Positions 8,104-14,722 are shown, numbered from the stretch's first letter. The stretch: DNA of 33,045 nucleotides from Minisyncoccota bacterium (GCA_028687085.1 JAQUAU010000003.1:1-33045); one strand, 5' to 3'. Translations and numbers: made by a program. The notes: generated by a model not told the origin, from the letters alone.

Positions 8104-8246
8104 TCCCCTGGTAGTTCATCCTGGAGAGACGGAGCCTCGGTTTTATAGGTGGTCCTAGGTAGCAGATACATCTGCAGGTGGGGGACCGGTAAAATAAGTA
8201 AGGTTCCTCCCGACCGAGAATGAACTCCTTTCATTTTCGTTTTATA
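8076..8246 (-). ncRNA. Candidate structured small RNA, about 165 nt
   Basis: No ORF explains 8000-8320. On the minus strand, a TATAAA box (8246-8241, with TTGACT only 9 nt upstream, so the promoter is not canonical) precedes a sequence that folds as a long rod. The end stem is AGTTCAT/ATGAACT, then CTCGGT/ACCGAG, GGTCC/GGACC and the apical GCAGAT-GT-ATCTGC. It ends in a terminator hairpin (AGTCCCAC...GTGGGGCTT) with a T-rich run at 8081-8066. The rod with internal loops and the length are compatible with a 6S-like RNA. I saw no SRP, tmRNA or RNase P signature. Identity is unproven. Confidence 0.45.
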
Positions 8247-8306
8247 CATCCCAAAAGTCAAGTAAAAACGGAGGAAAATCAAGTGGGAAAGCTGTGCATA
8301 TCACTG

Positions 8307-8312
8307 TATACT
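8307..8312 (+). promoter_or_regulatory. -10 box of the prmC operon
   Basis: TATACT at 8307-8312, 11 nt before the chosen ATG at 8324. No good -35 box was seen. It implies a leader of only a few nucleotides. Confidence 0.4.
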
Positions 8313-8323
8313 GCGTGCATAAC

Positions 8324-9133
8324 ATGACTTCTCCCTACTTCACCGAGGTTTCGAAGGGCAAAGACGAAAAATGGCTCCTGGATGAAAAATATGGGGGTTT
8401 ACGAAACCCCCGCTTTGAAGCAGATGTGAAGCGGCTCGCCTCGGGCGAGCCGCTTAGTTATGTCATCGGCCACCAACCCTTCATGGGTCTCACCATCTAC
8501 CTCGACTCTCATCCGCTCATCCCCCGCCCCGAGACCGAGTGGTGGACCGAAAAACTAGTGAGCAGTTTGCAGGAGCAGGAAGCAGCGGTGCGGCTTTTGG
8601 ATCTGTGCGCAGGCTCGGGCGCAATCGGCTGTGCCGCACTCGCGTCACTACCATATATGGAAGTGTTTTTCGGCGAGATCGATCCGGCACATGAGACGAT
8701 TATCCGGAAAAATATCCGCGAGAATCATCTCGACGAGTCACGCACCCACATCTCTATCGGCGACCTCTTCGAACCGTTCGAGAATATGACATTCGATATC
8801 ATCGCCGCGAACCCGCCCTACGTCCCCGCCGGCCGCACGCTCGAGCAAAGCGTCGCCGACTATGAGCCGGCGCTCGCCCTTCGCGCAGGCGACGACGGAC
8901 TCGCTATCATCCGCCGCATCGCCACAGAGCTCCCAAAGCACCTCACTAAGAGCGGTGTCGCCTGGATCGAGGTCGACAGCGCGCACGCGGCAGCTCCGAC
9001 GCCCGAAGGGATCGGAGCCCCGACCGAAAGCGTCGGGGCCGCGTGCGCGCTCTTCACCTCCCAAGGCCTCGCGGCCGAGATACGCACCGACCAGTACGGC
9101 GCGCCGCGCGTCATCCTGGTATCATTCCCCTAA
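8324..9133 (+). CDS. prmC: Peptide chain release factor N5-glutamine methyltransferase
   Basis: Methylates the GGQ glutamine of release factors RF1/RF2 using SAM. 269 residues from the ATG at 8324 (MTSPYFTEV); the track start ten codons earlier overlaps the -10 box. The N-terminal helical domain contains RLASGEPLSYVIGHQPFMGL. The SAM-binding Rossmann fold shows LLDLCAGSGAIGCAAL (about 101-116), and the diagnostic catalytic motif is NPPYVP (about 166-171). Three palindromes lie within the coding frame: a GGGGGTTT hairpin, a 27-nt perfect hairpin over RLASGEPL, and a CCGACCGAAAGCGTCGG repeat encoding PTESVG near the C-terminus. The next gene starts at the overlapping TAATG. Confidence 0.92.
   Translation: MTSPYFTEVSKGKDEKWLLDEKYGGLRNPRFEADVKRLASGEPLSYVIGHQPFMGLTIYLDSHPLIPRPETEWWTEKLVSSLQEQEAAVRLLDLCAGSGAIGCAALASLPYMEVFFGEIDPAHETIIRKNIRENHLDESRTHISIGDLFEPFENMTFDIIAANPPYVPAGRTLEQSVADYEPALALRAGDDGLAIIRRIATELPKHLTKSGVAWIEVDSAHAAAPTPEGIGAPTESVGAACALFTSQGLAAEIRTDQYGAPRVILVSFP
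8393..8411. repeat. 8-bp hairpin in the prmC coding region
   Basis: GGGGGTTT-ACG-AAACCCCC encodes GGLRNP in the N-terminal domain. It lies 17 nt before a second, longer hairpin. Confidence 0.6.
8429..8455. repeat. 27-nt perfect hairpin in the prmC coding region
   Basis: AAGCGGCTCGCC-TCG-GGCGAGCCGCTT, 12 perfect base pairs with a 3-nt loop. It encodes KRLASGEPLS, which is close to the normal family sequence here, so it may be a repeat tolerated because it mimics the required residues, or an exaptation. Confidence 0.7.
9018..9038. repeat. Dispersed repeat CCGACCGAAAGCGTCGG (copy 1, in prmC)
   Basis: CCCCGAC-CGAAAGC-GTCGGGG palindrome encoding PTESVG. The 17-nt core is identical to one on the minus strand inside rpsP (28859-28875), where it also encodes PTESVG. 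Confidence 0.75.
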
Positions 9134-9417
9134 TGCCTGATCAGCCGCTCCAGCCGTTTGCGCCCCCGACCGCACTATTCAAACAATTCGCTCTCTCGGG
9201 CGCTCCTTCAAGCGGCGTGCTCGTCGAGTGGACGCTTCTCATCATCTTCGCTTTCTGGGCAATCTATACGCTCATCGCCATCTACCATTGGCTTAAATAT
9301 TCTCACGCCTCATGGGTCGCCGTCCCGGCGATAGCGGTTCACCTCTTTATCTCATTCGCGCTCATGTCCTATGCTCTTTCAGGCAACGCCTTCTCCCTCA
9401 CGCCCTACCTACCATGA
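9133..9417 (+). CDS. Small two-pass membrane protein
   Basis: 94 residues from the ATG that overlaps the prmC stop (TAATG). The track's longer version starts inside prmC and is rejected. Two hydrophobic segments are seen (VEWTLLIIFAFWAIYTLIAIYHWL and WVAVPAIAVHLFISFALMSYAL). No family recognised. The stop overlaps the next start (ATGA), so it is translationally coupled to both the prmC and PH-domain genes, which points to one operon. Confidence 0.75.
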   Translation: MPDQPLQPFAPPTALFKQFALSGAPSSGVLVEWTLLIIFAFWAIYTLIAIYHWLKYSHASWVAVPAIAVHLFISFALMSYALSGNAFSLTPYLP

Positions 9418-9941
9418 GAGAATTTGAACTCGAACCCGGTGAACACCTTGTGATGGAAGCGCGCAAGCATTGGTTCCTCTTTCTCGGCGAGCTCCTGCCC
9501 TTCGCTATCCTCGCCGTACTTCCCTTCGCGCTCCCGAAGCTGCTTGTCCTCGCGCCGCCTATGGCAGACTACGCATCCCTCTTCGACTATCACACAACGC
9601 TCGCGCGCGCCGGACTCGGCGTCTGGCTTCTTATCTCGTGGACGCTCGCCTGGAGCGCCTTCACTCGCTACTACTTGAATGCCTGGGTGCTCACCAATAA
9701 GCGCATTGTCGATATCAAACAGCGCGGCTACTTCTCTCGCTCGGTGTCGAGCCTCTTCCTTACCCGCGTGCAAGACGTGACGACGAACGTCGTCGGCGTC
9801 CTACCCTCGCTTCTCAACATTGGTGATATTAAGGTCCAGACAGCGGCTGAGGATGTCGAGTTTATCATGCACGGCATCCCGCGTCCTGAACAAATGCGCG
9901 ACATCATCCTGCGCTACGTCTCCGAGAAGCCAGCCCAGTAG
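9414..9941 (+). CDS. Membrane protein with bacterial PH (bPH2/YdbT-like) domain
   Basis: 175 residues from the ATG at 9414, overlapping the previous stop by ATGA. An N-terminal strand pair (FELEPGEHLVMEARKHWF) precedes two membrane segments (about 20-40 and 60-85). The bPH domain follows at about 90-170, with LTNKRIVDIKQRGYFSRSVSSLFLTRVQDVT and the typical FGDIKVQTA-like strand (here IGDIKVQTAAEDVEF). Proteins of this kind are membrane-associated with unknown biochemical role. The longer track start is out of context, since it would begin inside the upstream gene. Confidence 0.85.
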   Translation: MREFELEPGEHLVMEARKHWFLFLGELLPFAILAVLPFALPKLLVLAPPMADYASLFDYHTTLARAGLGVWLLISWTLAWSAFTRYYLNAWVLTNKRIVDIKQRGYFSRSVSSLFLTRVQDVTTNVVGVLPSLLNIGDIKVQTAAEDVEFIMHGIPRPEQMRDIILRYVSEKPAQ

Positions 9942-9972
9942 GTACGTCTGCTGGTTCAAAAATACCGCTGTC

Positions 9973-9981
9973 TGATATACT
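9973..9981 (+). promoter_or_regulatory. Extended -10 promoter of hisS
   Basis: TGA-TATACT at 9973-9981, eight nucleotides before the hisS ATG at 9990. This suggests that hisS is transcribed separately with an almost leaderless mRNA. Confidence 0.5.
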
Positions 9982-9989
9982 CGAGGCAT

Positions 9990-11225
9990 ATGTCAGAACC
10001 GCTCTCAACCGAACCCTACAAAGGCGTCCGCGATTTCTACCCCGCCGACTGGGCGAGAATGGACGCTCTCTTCTCTACGCTCCGGAGCGTGCTCCGCGGC
10101 TGGGGCTATGAAGAGTACAATGCCTCTCCGCTCGAACGTGCCGAACTCTATGAGGCGAAGACCTCTGACGAGATAGTCGGTGAGCAGACCTACACCTTTA
10201 TAGACCGCGGCGACCGCAAGGTAACGCTCCGCCCCGAGATGACGCCGACCTTGGCGCGCATGGTGGCGAATAAGCGCCGCGAGATTCCCTTTCCGCTCCG
10301 CTGGTTCTCGATCCCGAACGTCTTTCGTTATGAACGACCGCAGAAGGGGCGCCTGCGCGAGCACTACCAGCTGAACGTCGACCTTGTTGGCGCCAGCTCA
10401 GACGAGGCGGATATCGAGATAATCCAGCTCGCCTCGGCGCTCCTCAAGGCATTCGGCGCACGAGAAAGCGACTTCATTATTCGCGTGAACTCGCGCTCGC
10501 TTCTGAACGCCGCGTGCGCGGCGGCCGGACTCAAGGGCGAGCATATCCGACAGTATCTGCACCTGCTCGACAAGAGAGCCAAGATGACGCCGGCGGCGTT
10601 TGAAGCAGCGCGCAACGCCATCACGACCAAGGACCCGCTCGCACTCATCGACTCAAAGGTGATGGAAACATTCATCGAGACACTGAAGGCGCGCGGCGTC
10701 GGTAACGCCGTCTTCGACCCCGGTACCACGCGCGGCTTCGACTACTACACCGGTATCGTGTTTGAAGTTTTCGACACGAACCCAGCGAACCCCCGCTCGC
10801 TCTTCGGCGGCGGCCGCTTTGATAAGCTGGTCGCTCTCTTCGGCAGTGACCCAATTCCCGCAGTCGGGTTCGGCATGGGCGACGTTACGCTCGCCGACTT
10901 CCTCGAGACGCACGGGCTCCTGCCGAGCGCAAAGGGCGGCACGCCGGAGCTCTATCTCGGCACCCCCTCAATAAACGACATCCCCGCCGCACAGGCCTTC
11001 GCCGATACGCTCCGCGCAGAAGGCGGTCGCGTGTTTGTGAACCTCAGCGACCGCGCGCTCGGCGACCAGATAAAAGATGCCGTGAAGCGCGGCATTCCGC
11101 TCTTTATCGCCTATGGCGCCGACGAAGTGAAGAACCAGACGCTTCGCATGAAGATACTCGCCACCGGCGAAGAGGCCGGTCTCCCTGTTTCTGAATTGCC
11201 CGCGCGCTTGCGTGCCGGGAGCTGA
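9990..11225 (+). CDS. hisS: Histidyl-tRNA synthetase
   Basis: Class II aminoacyl-tRNA synthetase that charges tRNA-His. 411 residues, a normal length. Motif 1 region PYKGVRDFYPADW begins at residue 9. Motif 2 is FSIPNVFRYERPQKGRLREHYQLNVDLVG (about 107-135). The histidine-specific loop GFDYYTGIVFEVFD is near 248-261, and motif 3 is AVGFGMGDVTL (about 292-302). The C-terminal anticodon-binding domain covers about 320-405. The ATG at 9990 gives the usual N-terminus. The stop is 4 nt from the next start, so the exonuclease gene is probably co-transcribed. Confidence 0.95.
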   Translation: MSEPLSTEPYKGVRDFYPADWARMDALFSTLRSVLRGWGYEEYNASPLERAELYEAKTSDEIVGEQTYTFIDRGDRKVTLRPEMTPTLARMVANKRREIPFPLRWFSIPNVFRYERPQKGRLREHYQLNVDLVGASSDEADIEIIQLASALLKAFGARESDFIIRVNSRSLLNAACAAAGLKGEHIRQYLHLLDKRAKMTPAAFEAARNAITTKDPLALIDSKVMETFIETLKARGVGNAVFDPGTTRGFDYYTGIVFEVFDTNPANPRSLFGGGRFDKLVALFGSDPIPAVGFGMGDVTLADFLETHGLLPSAKGGTPELYLGTPSINDIPAAQAFADTLRAEGGRVFVNLSDRALGDQIKDAVKRGIPLFIAYGADEVKNQTLRMKILATGEEAGLPVSELPARLRAGS

Positions 11226-11229
11226 CCCT

Positions 11230-11811
11230 ATGCGCGCCATAACGTTCGATATCGAATCAATCTCCGATTCCATGGTGCGCGGGCATATCGATGTGAACGA
11301 GCAGGAGCTCACGGTCGTCGCCATCCATGATTCGGAGACTGGTGCGTATACCTCATTTTTTAAAGAAGATTTGCCGAGGCTCTGGCCGATACTAGAGCGC
11401 GCCGATATGCTCATCGGTTTCAATTCTGATACGTTCGATATCCCGCTTTTGAATCGCTACTATCCGGGCGATCTGACCCACATCCGCTCGCTCGATCTCC
11501 TGTCTGAGGTGGCTAAGGTGCTCGGCCGGCGCATCCGGCTCCAGTCGATCGCTGAAGCAACGCTCGGCAGAGGCAAGAAGGGTGACGGTCTTAAGGCGGG
11601 AGAATGGTGGAAGGAGGGCAAGCGAGACAAGGTGGCCGAGTACTGTATCGAGGATGTGCGCCTTACCCGCGAGCTCTACGACTATGCGCTCAAACACGGC
11701 ATATTGAAATACAAGGATCTGCGCGATAAGCGCGACATTAAGATTGATACGTCGCACTGGAACGGCTCGTCGGCCGATGCTCCCGCGATGACGCACGCCT
11801 TGGGGCTATAA
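11230..11811 (+). CDS. Predicted 3'-5' exonuclease, ribonuclease H-like (DEDDy) fold
   Basis: 193 residues from the ATG at 11230 (MRAITFDIES); the track start six codons upstream overlaps hisS. The metal-binding motifs of DnaQ/PolB-type exonucleases are visible. ExoI is TFDIES (DxE, residues 4-9), ExoII is IGFNSDTFDIPLL (Asp near 69-73), and ExoIII is YCIEDVRLTREL with the Y-x3-D spacing. There is no polymerase domain, so it is a stand-alone nuclease similar to YprB-like proteins. It probably acts in DNA or RNA processing; the substrate cannot be stated. A promoter for the next gene lies in its last codons. Confidence 0.8.
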   Translation: MRAITFDIESISDSMVRGHIDVNEQELTVVAIHDSETGAYTSFFKEDLPRLWPILERADMLIGFNSDTFDIPLLNRYYPGDLTHIRSLDLLSEVAKVLGRRIRLQSIAEATLGRGKKGDGLKAGEWWKEGKRDKVAEYCIEDVRLTRELYDYALKHGILKYKDLRDKRDIKIDTSHWNGSSADAPAMTHALGL

Positions 11812-11812
11812 T
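11807..11812 (+). promoter_or_regulatory. -10 box of the DsbA-like gene (leaderless)
   Basis: Consensus TATAAT at 11807-11812, inside the exonuclease stop region. Only 6 nt separate it from the ATG at 11819, so the transcript should begin at or within a base or so of the start codon. Confidence 0.6.
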
Positions 11813-11818
11813 AGGCCT

Positions 11819-12490
11819 ATGAAAAACTCCCTCACTATCCCTCTCGCCATTATCACCGGAGGCTGTATCATCGCGGGCGCCATCTATTTCTCAATTGCAA
11901 AGAGTCCTGCAGCCGATCTTACTATCGGCAATCCGGCTCTCATGCGGCCGCTCAGCGCCTCCGACCACATTCTCGGCAACCCCGCGGCCAAGGTGATGAT
12001 TGTCGAGTACTCCGACTTCGACTGCGAGTACTGCAAAAACTTCCACGAGACCCTGCATCAGCTCGTCGCTAATGAAGGCGCGAAGGGCGACGTCGCATGG
12101 ACGTTTCGACAATTCCCGCTTTCTGAGATACACCCAAACGCTCTCTCTCATGCGCTCGCCGCCGAGTGCGCCGCAGCAGTCGGCGGCAACGACGCGTTCT
12201 GGAGATTCGCGGATATTCTCTACGCGAACCAGCCGGCGAGTCCGGAGCGATATGGCGCACTTGCACAGGCTGCAAACGTGCCGAGTGACGCATTCGCGTC
12301 GTGCTACGCGAACGCCTCGACGACAGAGAGCATGCGCGTTGCCTCCGACCGGCAGAACGCTCTCGATATGGGCGCAGACGGGACGCCCTTCTCGATTATT
12401 TTCGTCGTCGGCAAACCGCCGGTCGTGATGAACGGCGCCTACGCCTACGACGCAGCGAAGCAGCTTATCGACGAAGCGCTCGCGAACTAA
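11819..12490 (+). CDS. DsbA-like membrane-anchored thiol:disulfide oxidoreductase
   Basis: 223 residues. An N-terminal signal anchor (SLTIPLAIITGGCIIAGAIYFSIA) is followed by a thioredoxin-like domain (Thioredoxin_4/DsbA type). The active-site string DFDCEYCKNFHETLH (CxxC at about 70-73) sits on the first core helix, and the cis-Pro loop GADGTPFSIIFV is near 185-190. It would form or exchange disulfides in exported proteins outside the membrane. In Gram-positive and CPR-type cells such proteins often partner with VKOR, which is not seen here. The ATG follows a consensus -10 box. The gene converges on the PD-(D/E)XK nuclease gene across a repeat element. Confidence 0.88.
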   Translation: MKNSLTIPLAIITGGCIIAGAIYFSIAKSPAADLTIGNPALMRPLSASDHILGNPAAKVMIVEYSDFDCEYCKNFHETLHQLVANEGAKGDVAWTFRQFPLSEIHPNALSHALAAECAAAVGGNDAFWRFADILYANQPASPERYGALAQAANVPSDAFASCYANASTTESMRVASDRQNALDMGADGTPFSIIFVVGKPPVVMNGAYAYDAAKQLIDEALAN

Positions 12491-12599
12491 CGAAAAGGCG
12501 TAAGGTAATTTTTTGGGGCTCCGCAGACTGACGAGGCGAGGACTGAGCGATTTTTCAGCAGAAAAATCGCGTACCCAAAAATTACCTTACGCCTTTTCG
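12491..12599. repeat. 109-bp element with 23-bp perfect terminal inverted repeats
   Basis: The ends are CGAAAAGGCGTAAGGTAATT-TTT (12491-12513) and its exact complement at 12577-12599. An inner hairpin GCGATTTTT-CAGCAG-AAAAATCGC lies at 12547-12570. It fills the whole gap between two convergent stop codons (12490 and 12602), so it may serve as a two-way terminator. A stem this long with an internal, off-centre hairpin is more like a MITE. No coding capacity of its own. Confidence 0.75.
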
Positions 12600-12601
12600 A
12601 G

Positions 12602-13447
12602 TCACTCCTCATCCACCAGTTCAAGCCGATAGATATCAAACGAGTTGTCGCCCTCGAACATATCGGAGGGGTTCGGCAGATAGACACGCCGGCGCATAAT
12701 CTCTTCGGTCGCGTCGTGCAGTAGCCGATGAAAGACTTTAAAATCTTGAGCGTGCTTTGCAAAATCTATTTCATACCGCCTCATCTGCTTACGGCCATCG
12801 GCATTCCGCGTCTTCTTGCACTCGTAGACGATAAAGCGCCGCACCGGCTTGCCGAACATTTCTCGCACGGTGTAGTAATTAAAGAGCGCCTGAATGACGA
12901 ACAGCGACTTCGTCGCGCCGCCCTTGCTAAACGACGCCACGAACTTATGATCCACGATATCTACCGCGCCTTTTTCTACTTTTGATTCAACTACGAGATC
13001 TGAAATTGCTTTGATAGGAATGGGGAGCCCTTCCACCTCTACCACGCCGCGCACTTCGACGCCGAGCACCTTGTGCCGCGGCGGCCGCGCGAGATAGTAG
13101 CCGATAGCGCGCAGGTACTCAGCCTCCATATGCTGACGCTTCTCTCTCTTCGCTTTCTTAGTCTTCGCTGCACCAAAATTAATCTCGAAGTCGGCGACGT
13201 TGCGCACATATTCCAGCCCTTTTTGTATCGCGATATTCTTGGGCACTCCGCTATAGAAGTGTTCAAGCGCCTTGTGCCCGGCGCTCCCGACGACCGCCGC
13301 GGGTGTTGTCGGCGTGTCGTAGATCTCTTCGACATAGCGCTTGTACCACGCCAAAGGGTTCCTCAAAAACGCCATCAAGCTCGAATGGCTCCAGTGCTTG
13401 ATCGGCGCCTTCCTTTTCTTCGCGACGACTCTCTTCTTACGCTTCAT
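12602..13447 (-). CDS. PD-(D/E)XK superfamily nuclease (RecB/Cas4-like)
   Basis: 281 residues. A lysine-rich start (MKRKKRVVAKKRKA) is followed by HWSHSSLMAFLRNPLAWYKRYV, the usual opening helix of RecB-family nucleases. GSAGHKALEHF holds the first acidic/His element. ISDLVVESKVEKGAVDIVDHKF gives the D-xn-DxK type metal-binding core (near 168-190), and QALFNYYTVREMFG is the QxxxY-like motif IV. No iron-sulphur cysteine set typical of Cas4 is seen. It probably trims or cuts DNA in repair or phage defence; the partner is unknown. A promoter lies 6 nt upstream of the ATG. A LEVVDEE-like acidic end precedes the inverted-repeat element. Confidence 0.75.
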   Translation of the reverse strand: MKRKKRVVAKKRKAPIKHWSHSSLMAFLRNPLAWYKRYVEEIYDTPTTPAAVVGSAGHKALEHFYSGVPKNIAIQKGLEYVRNVADFEINFGAAKTKKAKREKRQHMEAEYLRAIGYYLARPPRHKVLGVEVRGVVEVEGLPIPIKAISDLVVESKVEKGAVDIVDHKFVASFSKGGATKSLFVIQALFNYYTVREMFGKPVRRFIVYECKKTRNADGRKQMRRYEIDFAKHAQDFKVFHRLLHDATEEIMRRRVYLPNPSDMFEGDNSFDIYRLELVDEE

Positions 13448-13453
13448 ATGAGC

Positions 13454-13462
13454 AGTATACCA
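13454..13462 (-). promoter_or_regulatory. Extended -10 promoter of the nuclease gene (leaderless)
   Basis: Minus strand TGG-TATACT at 13462-13454, six nucleotides before the ATG at 13447. It is back to back with the promoter of the 64-aa gene. Confidence 0.55.
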
Positions 13463-13467
13463 GATAC

Positions 13468-13495
13468 TTGACGATACGCATGAAGAGTGTATAAT
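13468..13495 (+). promoter_or_regulatory. Strong sigma70-type promoter of the 64-aa membrane protein
   Basis: TTGACG (13468-13473), a 16-nt spacer and TATAAT (13490-13495). This is one of the clearest promoters in the window. A 60-70-nt leader follows with GGAG about 8 nt before the ATG. Confidence 0.8.
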
Positions 13496-13565
13496 AGATA
13501 TGGCGATTAATTCCGTCTAAGACTCTGTTTCTTGGACATTTCCGGGTAGAACTTGGAGATTCATC

Positions 13566-13760
13566 ATGTTGAAAGTATTGCTCATTTATATCATCGGACT
13601 TACCCTGTCTTATGCGATCTGGGGACTCGCCGGGCTTCTATTTATGTTTATCTGTCTGACGCCTGTCGCGTTTCTTGCAATGGTAGCCATCTCTGCACTC
13701 GGCAACATAAACCCGAAGACCGCCCGTGAATTCGGCCATGCGCTCGCAAAAAGACACTAA
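13566..13760 (+). CDS. Small two-pass membrane protein, 64 aa
   Basis: Starts at ATG 13566 behind a GGAG and a near-consensus promoter, and ends before a good terminator, so it is a complete one-gene unit. Two hydrophobic stretches (LLIYIIGLTLSYAIWGLAGLLFMFICL and PVAFLAMVAISAL) are followed by a short polar tail (NPKTAREFGHALAKRH). I do not recognise a family. It lies just beyond the oldest displaced rpoD tail, in a region that seems to have been rearranged repeatedly, so it may be accessory. Confidence 0.75.
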   Translation: MLKVLLIYIIGLTLSYAIWGLAGLLFMFICLTPVAFLAMVAISALGNINPKTAREFGHALAKRH

Positions 13761-13784
13761 AGTGCCGAACTATCCTCAAACTCT

Positions 13785-13817
13785 CAAACCGCCCTTCCGG
13801 ACGGTTTGTATTTTTTT
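13785..13817 (+). terminator. Terminator of the 64-aa gene
   Basis: CAAACCG...CGGTTTG stem-loop followed by TATTTTTTT on the plus strand. The T-run overlaps the stop codon of a displaced rpoD tail on the other strand. Confidence 0.85.
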
Positions 13818-13839
13818 AATACGACTTCAGGCACCTCGC
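13816..13839 (-). pseudogene. Probable older displaced rpoD 3' end (tail 2)
   Basis: Minus strand reads ARCLKSY-stop, against ARHLKSY-stop at the end of rpoD. The last 15 nt (CTGAAGTCGTATTAA) differ at one base from the nearer displaced tail at 15338 and use the same codons. GATAAA occurs 7 nt further upstream, as in HDKARH, but with an apparent small insertion. It is short, so the call rests on the near-identical 15-mer, the same strand, the order downstream of rpoD and the stop. Confidence 0.55.
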
Positions 13840-13888
13840 ATTATTGTTTATCCATCCTGATTCCCTCACAACCCCCTCACACATGAAC

Positions 13889-13927
13889 TATCTCTAACTT
13901 GTGCCGACCGGTACATCTCTGGTGATA
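13889..13927. repeat. GACC-loop palindrome B1 (downstream flank of Cas2-like gene 2)
   Basis: 39-nt element with outer arms TATC.../...GATA and inner hairpin GTGCC-GACC-GGTAC. It ends 4 nt before the stop codon of the Cas2-like gene (13932). It matches B2 at 33 of 39 positions by my count. Confidence 0.88.
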
Positions 13928-13931
13928 CCCC

Positions 13932-14519
13932 TCATTGTTCGGTCGGAAGGTCAAAGTGTTCACGCAAATGTTTGTCGCGTTCAAGCTGTTCAACGATCAT
14001 ATACAATACGTCGGTTCCAATACGAAACTTAGCTTTGACGAGAGAGATGAGTTCTTCACAGTCATACGGGTATACCCAAACACTGTCTTGAAGCCGCACA
14101 AACCCATACTCCTCCATAAATCGCCGGAGTCGCACACGAATGCTTCTCCGTCGTTCTGGAATGTCAAAAATAACTACTCGCCAGCGTTTGTCCCATCGTT
14201 TTGGTTTTCGCGTGCTCGCATCCTTCAATGTTTCTAGCTCTAGCACCCGCTTCCCCGCGTCGGTTAGGCAAGCGTACTGCTTCCCATTACGTTCCTCAAA
14301 TGTAATGAGACCCTTTGTAACAAGACGCCCAAGCACCGACTTGACCCGATAATTTAATCGCGCTCCTTTCTTCTGCCCAGTGTAATACTTTAATATTTTT
14401 GAAAAATCTGGCACTGCGCCGATAGCGACCATAACGCCACCGACCGCGGCGAAAAGAAGCGCCTTTTGAAATGCGCCCCAACGCCGTCCTCTCCTTGCAG
14501 ATTGTTCGATGACACCCAT
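13932..14519 (-). CDS. Stand-alone PaaX/Cas2-like protein with N-terminal membrane segment (copy 2)
   Basis: 195 residues, the same length as copy 1 and alignable end to end. The last 80 residues match at about 65 of 80 positions. A hydrophobic segment (ALLFAAVGGVMVAIGAV) precedes a winged-helix part (KSVLGRLVTKGLITFEERNGKQY). The Cas2-like core RWRVVIFDIPERRRSIRVRLRRFMEEYGFVRLQDSVWVYPYDCEEL keeps the Asp of FDIPE. The N-terminal 60 residues differ most between the copies. The gene is bracketed by palindromes B1 and B2, which share the GACC inner loop with A1/A2 but have different stems. Its start is the first ATG of the conserved MGVIE. Function is unknown; regulator or DNA-processing protein are both possible. 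Confidence 0.75.
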   Translation of the reverse strand: MGVIEQSARRGRRWGAFQKALLFAAVGGVMVAIGAVPDFSKILKYYTGQKKGARLNYRVKSVLGRLVTKGLITFEERNGKQYACLTDAGKRVLELETLKDASTRKPKRWDKRWRVVIFDIPERRRSIRVRLRRFMEEYGFVRLQDSVWVYPYDCEELISLVKAKFRIGTDVLYMIVEQLERDKHLREHFDLPTEQ

Positions 14520-14559
14520 CTTTCATATGCTATCCCGTGTCTCTATTTTTCTGTATCAC

Positions 14560-14598
14560 TATCCACAACTTGTGCCGACCGGTACATCTTTGAGGATA
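14560..14598. repeat. GACC-loop palindrome B2 (upstream flank of Cas2-like gene 2)
   Basis: TATCC...GGATA outer arms and inner hairpin GTGCC-GACC-GGTAC with one G-T pair. It lies between the divergent Cas2-like and DUF5680-like genes, 41 nt from the former's ATG and just 10 nt before the latter's -35 box, so it could act as an operator for both. Confidence 0.88.
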
Positions 14599-14608
14599 CC
14601 TTGCTAAC

Positions 14609-14636
14609 TTGATAAGTGGTAGGAACGGTGTATAAA
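14609..14636 (+). promoter_or_regulatory. Promoter of the DUF5680-like gene
   Basis: TTGATA (14609-14614), a 16-nt spacer and TATAAA (14631-14636). The leader of about 80 nt has two hairpins (GGCAGG-ATT-CCCTGCC and CTCGAG-AATT-CTCTCGGG) before an AGGAG ribosome binding site. Confidence 0.7.
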
Positions 14637-14722
14637 TGAGGGCTGATAGGAAGTTCTTGGCAGGATTCCCTGCCCCTCGAGAATTCTCTCGGGTTTCAAA
14701 CACTATAGAGCAGGAGTCCAAT

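Noticed and set aside
8076-8246. SRP RNA or RNase P RNA
   Set aside because: The conserved SRP apical motif with the GGAA tetraloop and GGAAGCAG-type loop is absent, and the length is too short for RNase P RNA.
6757-14519. A CRISPR-Cas locus, because of two Cas2-like genes and a RecB/Cas4-like nuclease nearby
   Set aside because: There is no repeat-spacer array, no Cas1 and no effector. The Cas2-like proteins have a membrane segment and winged helix as in PaaX, the nuclease lacks visible iron-sulphur cysteines, and the genes are not in one operon.
13889-14598. Palindromes B1 and B2 as plain terminators
   Set aside because: Neither has a T-run, they are matched copies on both sides of one gene, and one is upstream of both adjacent genes.
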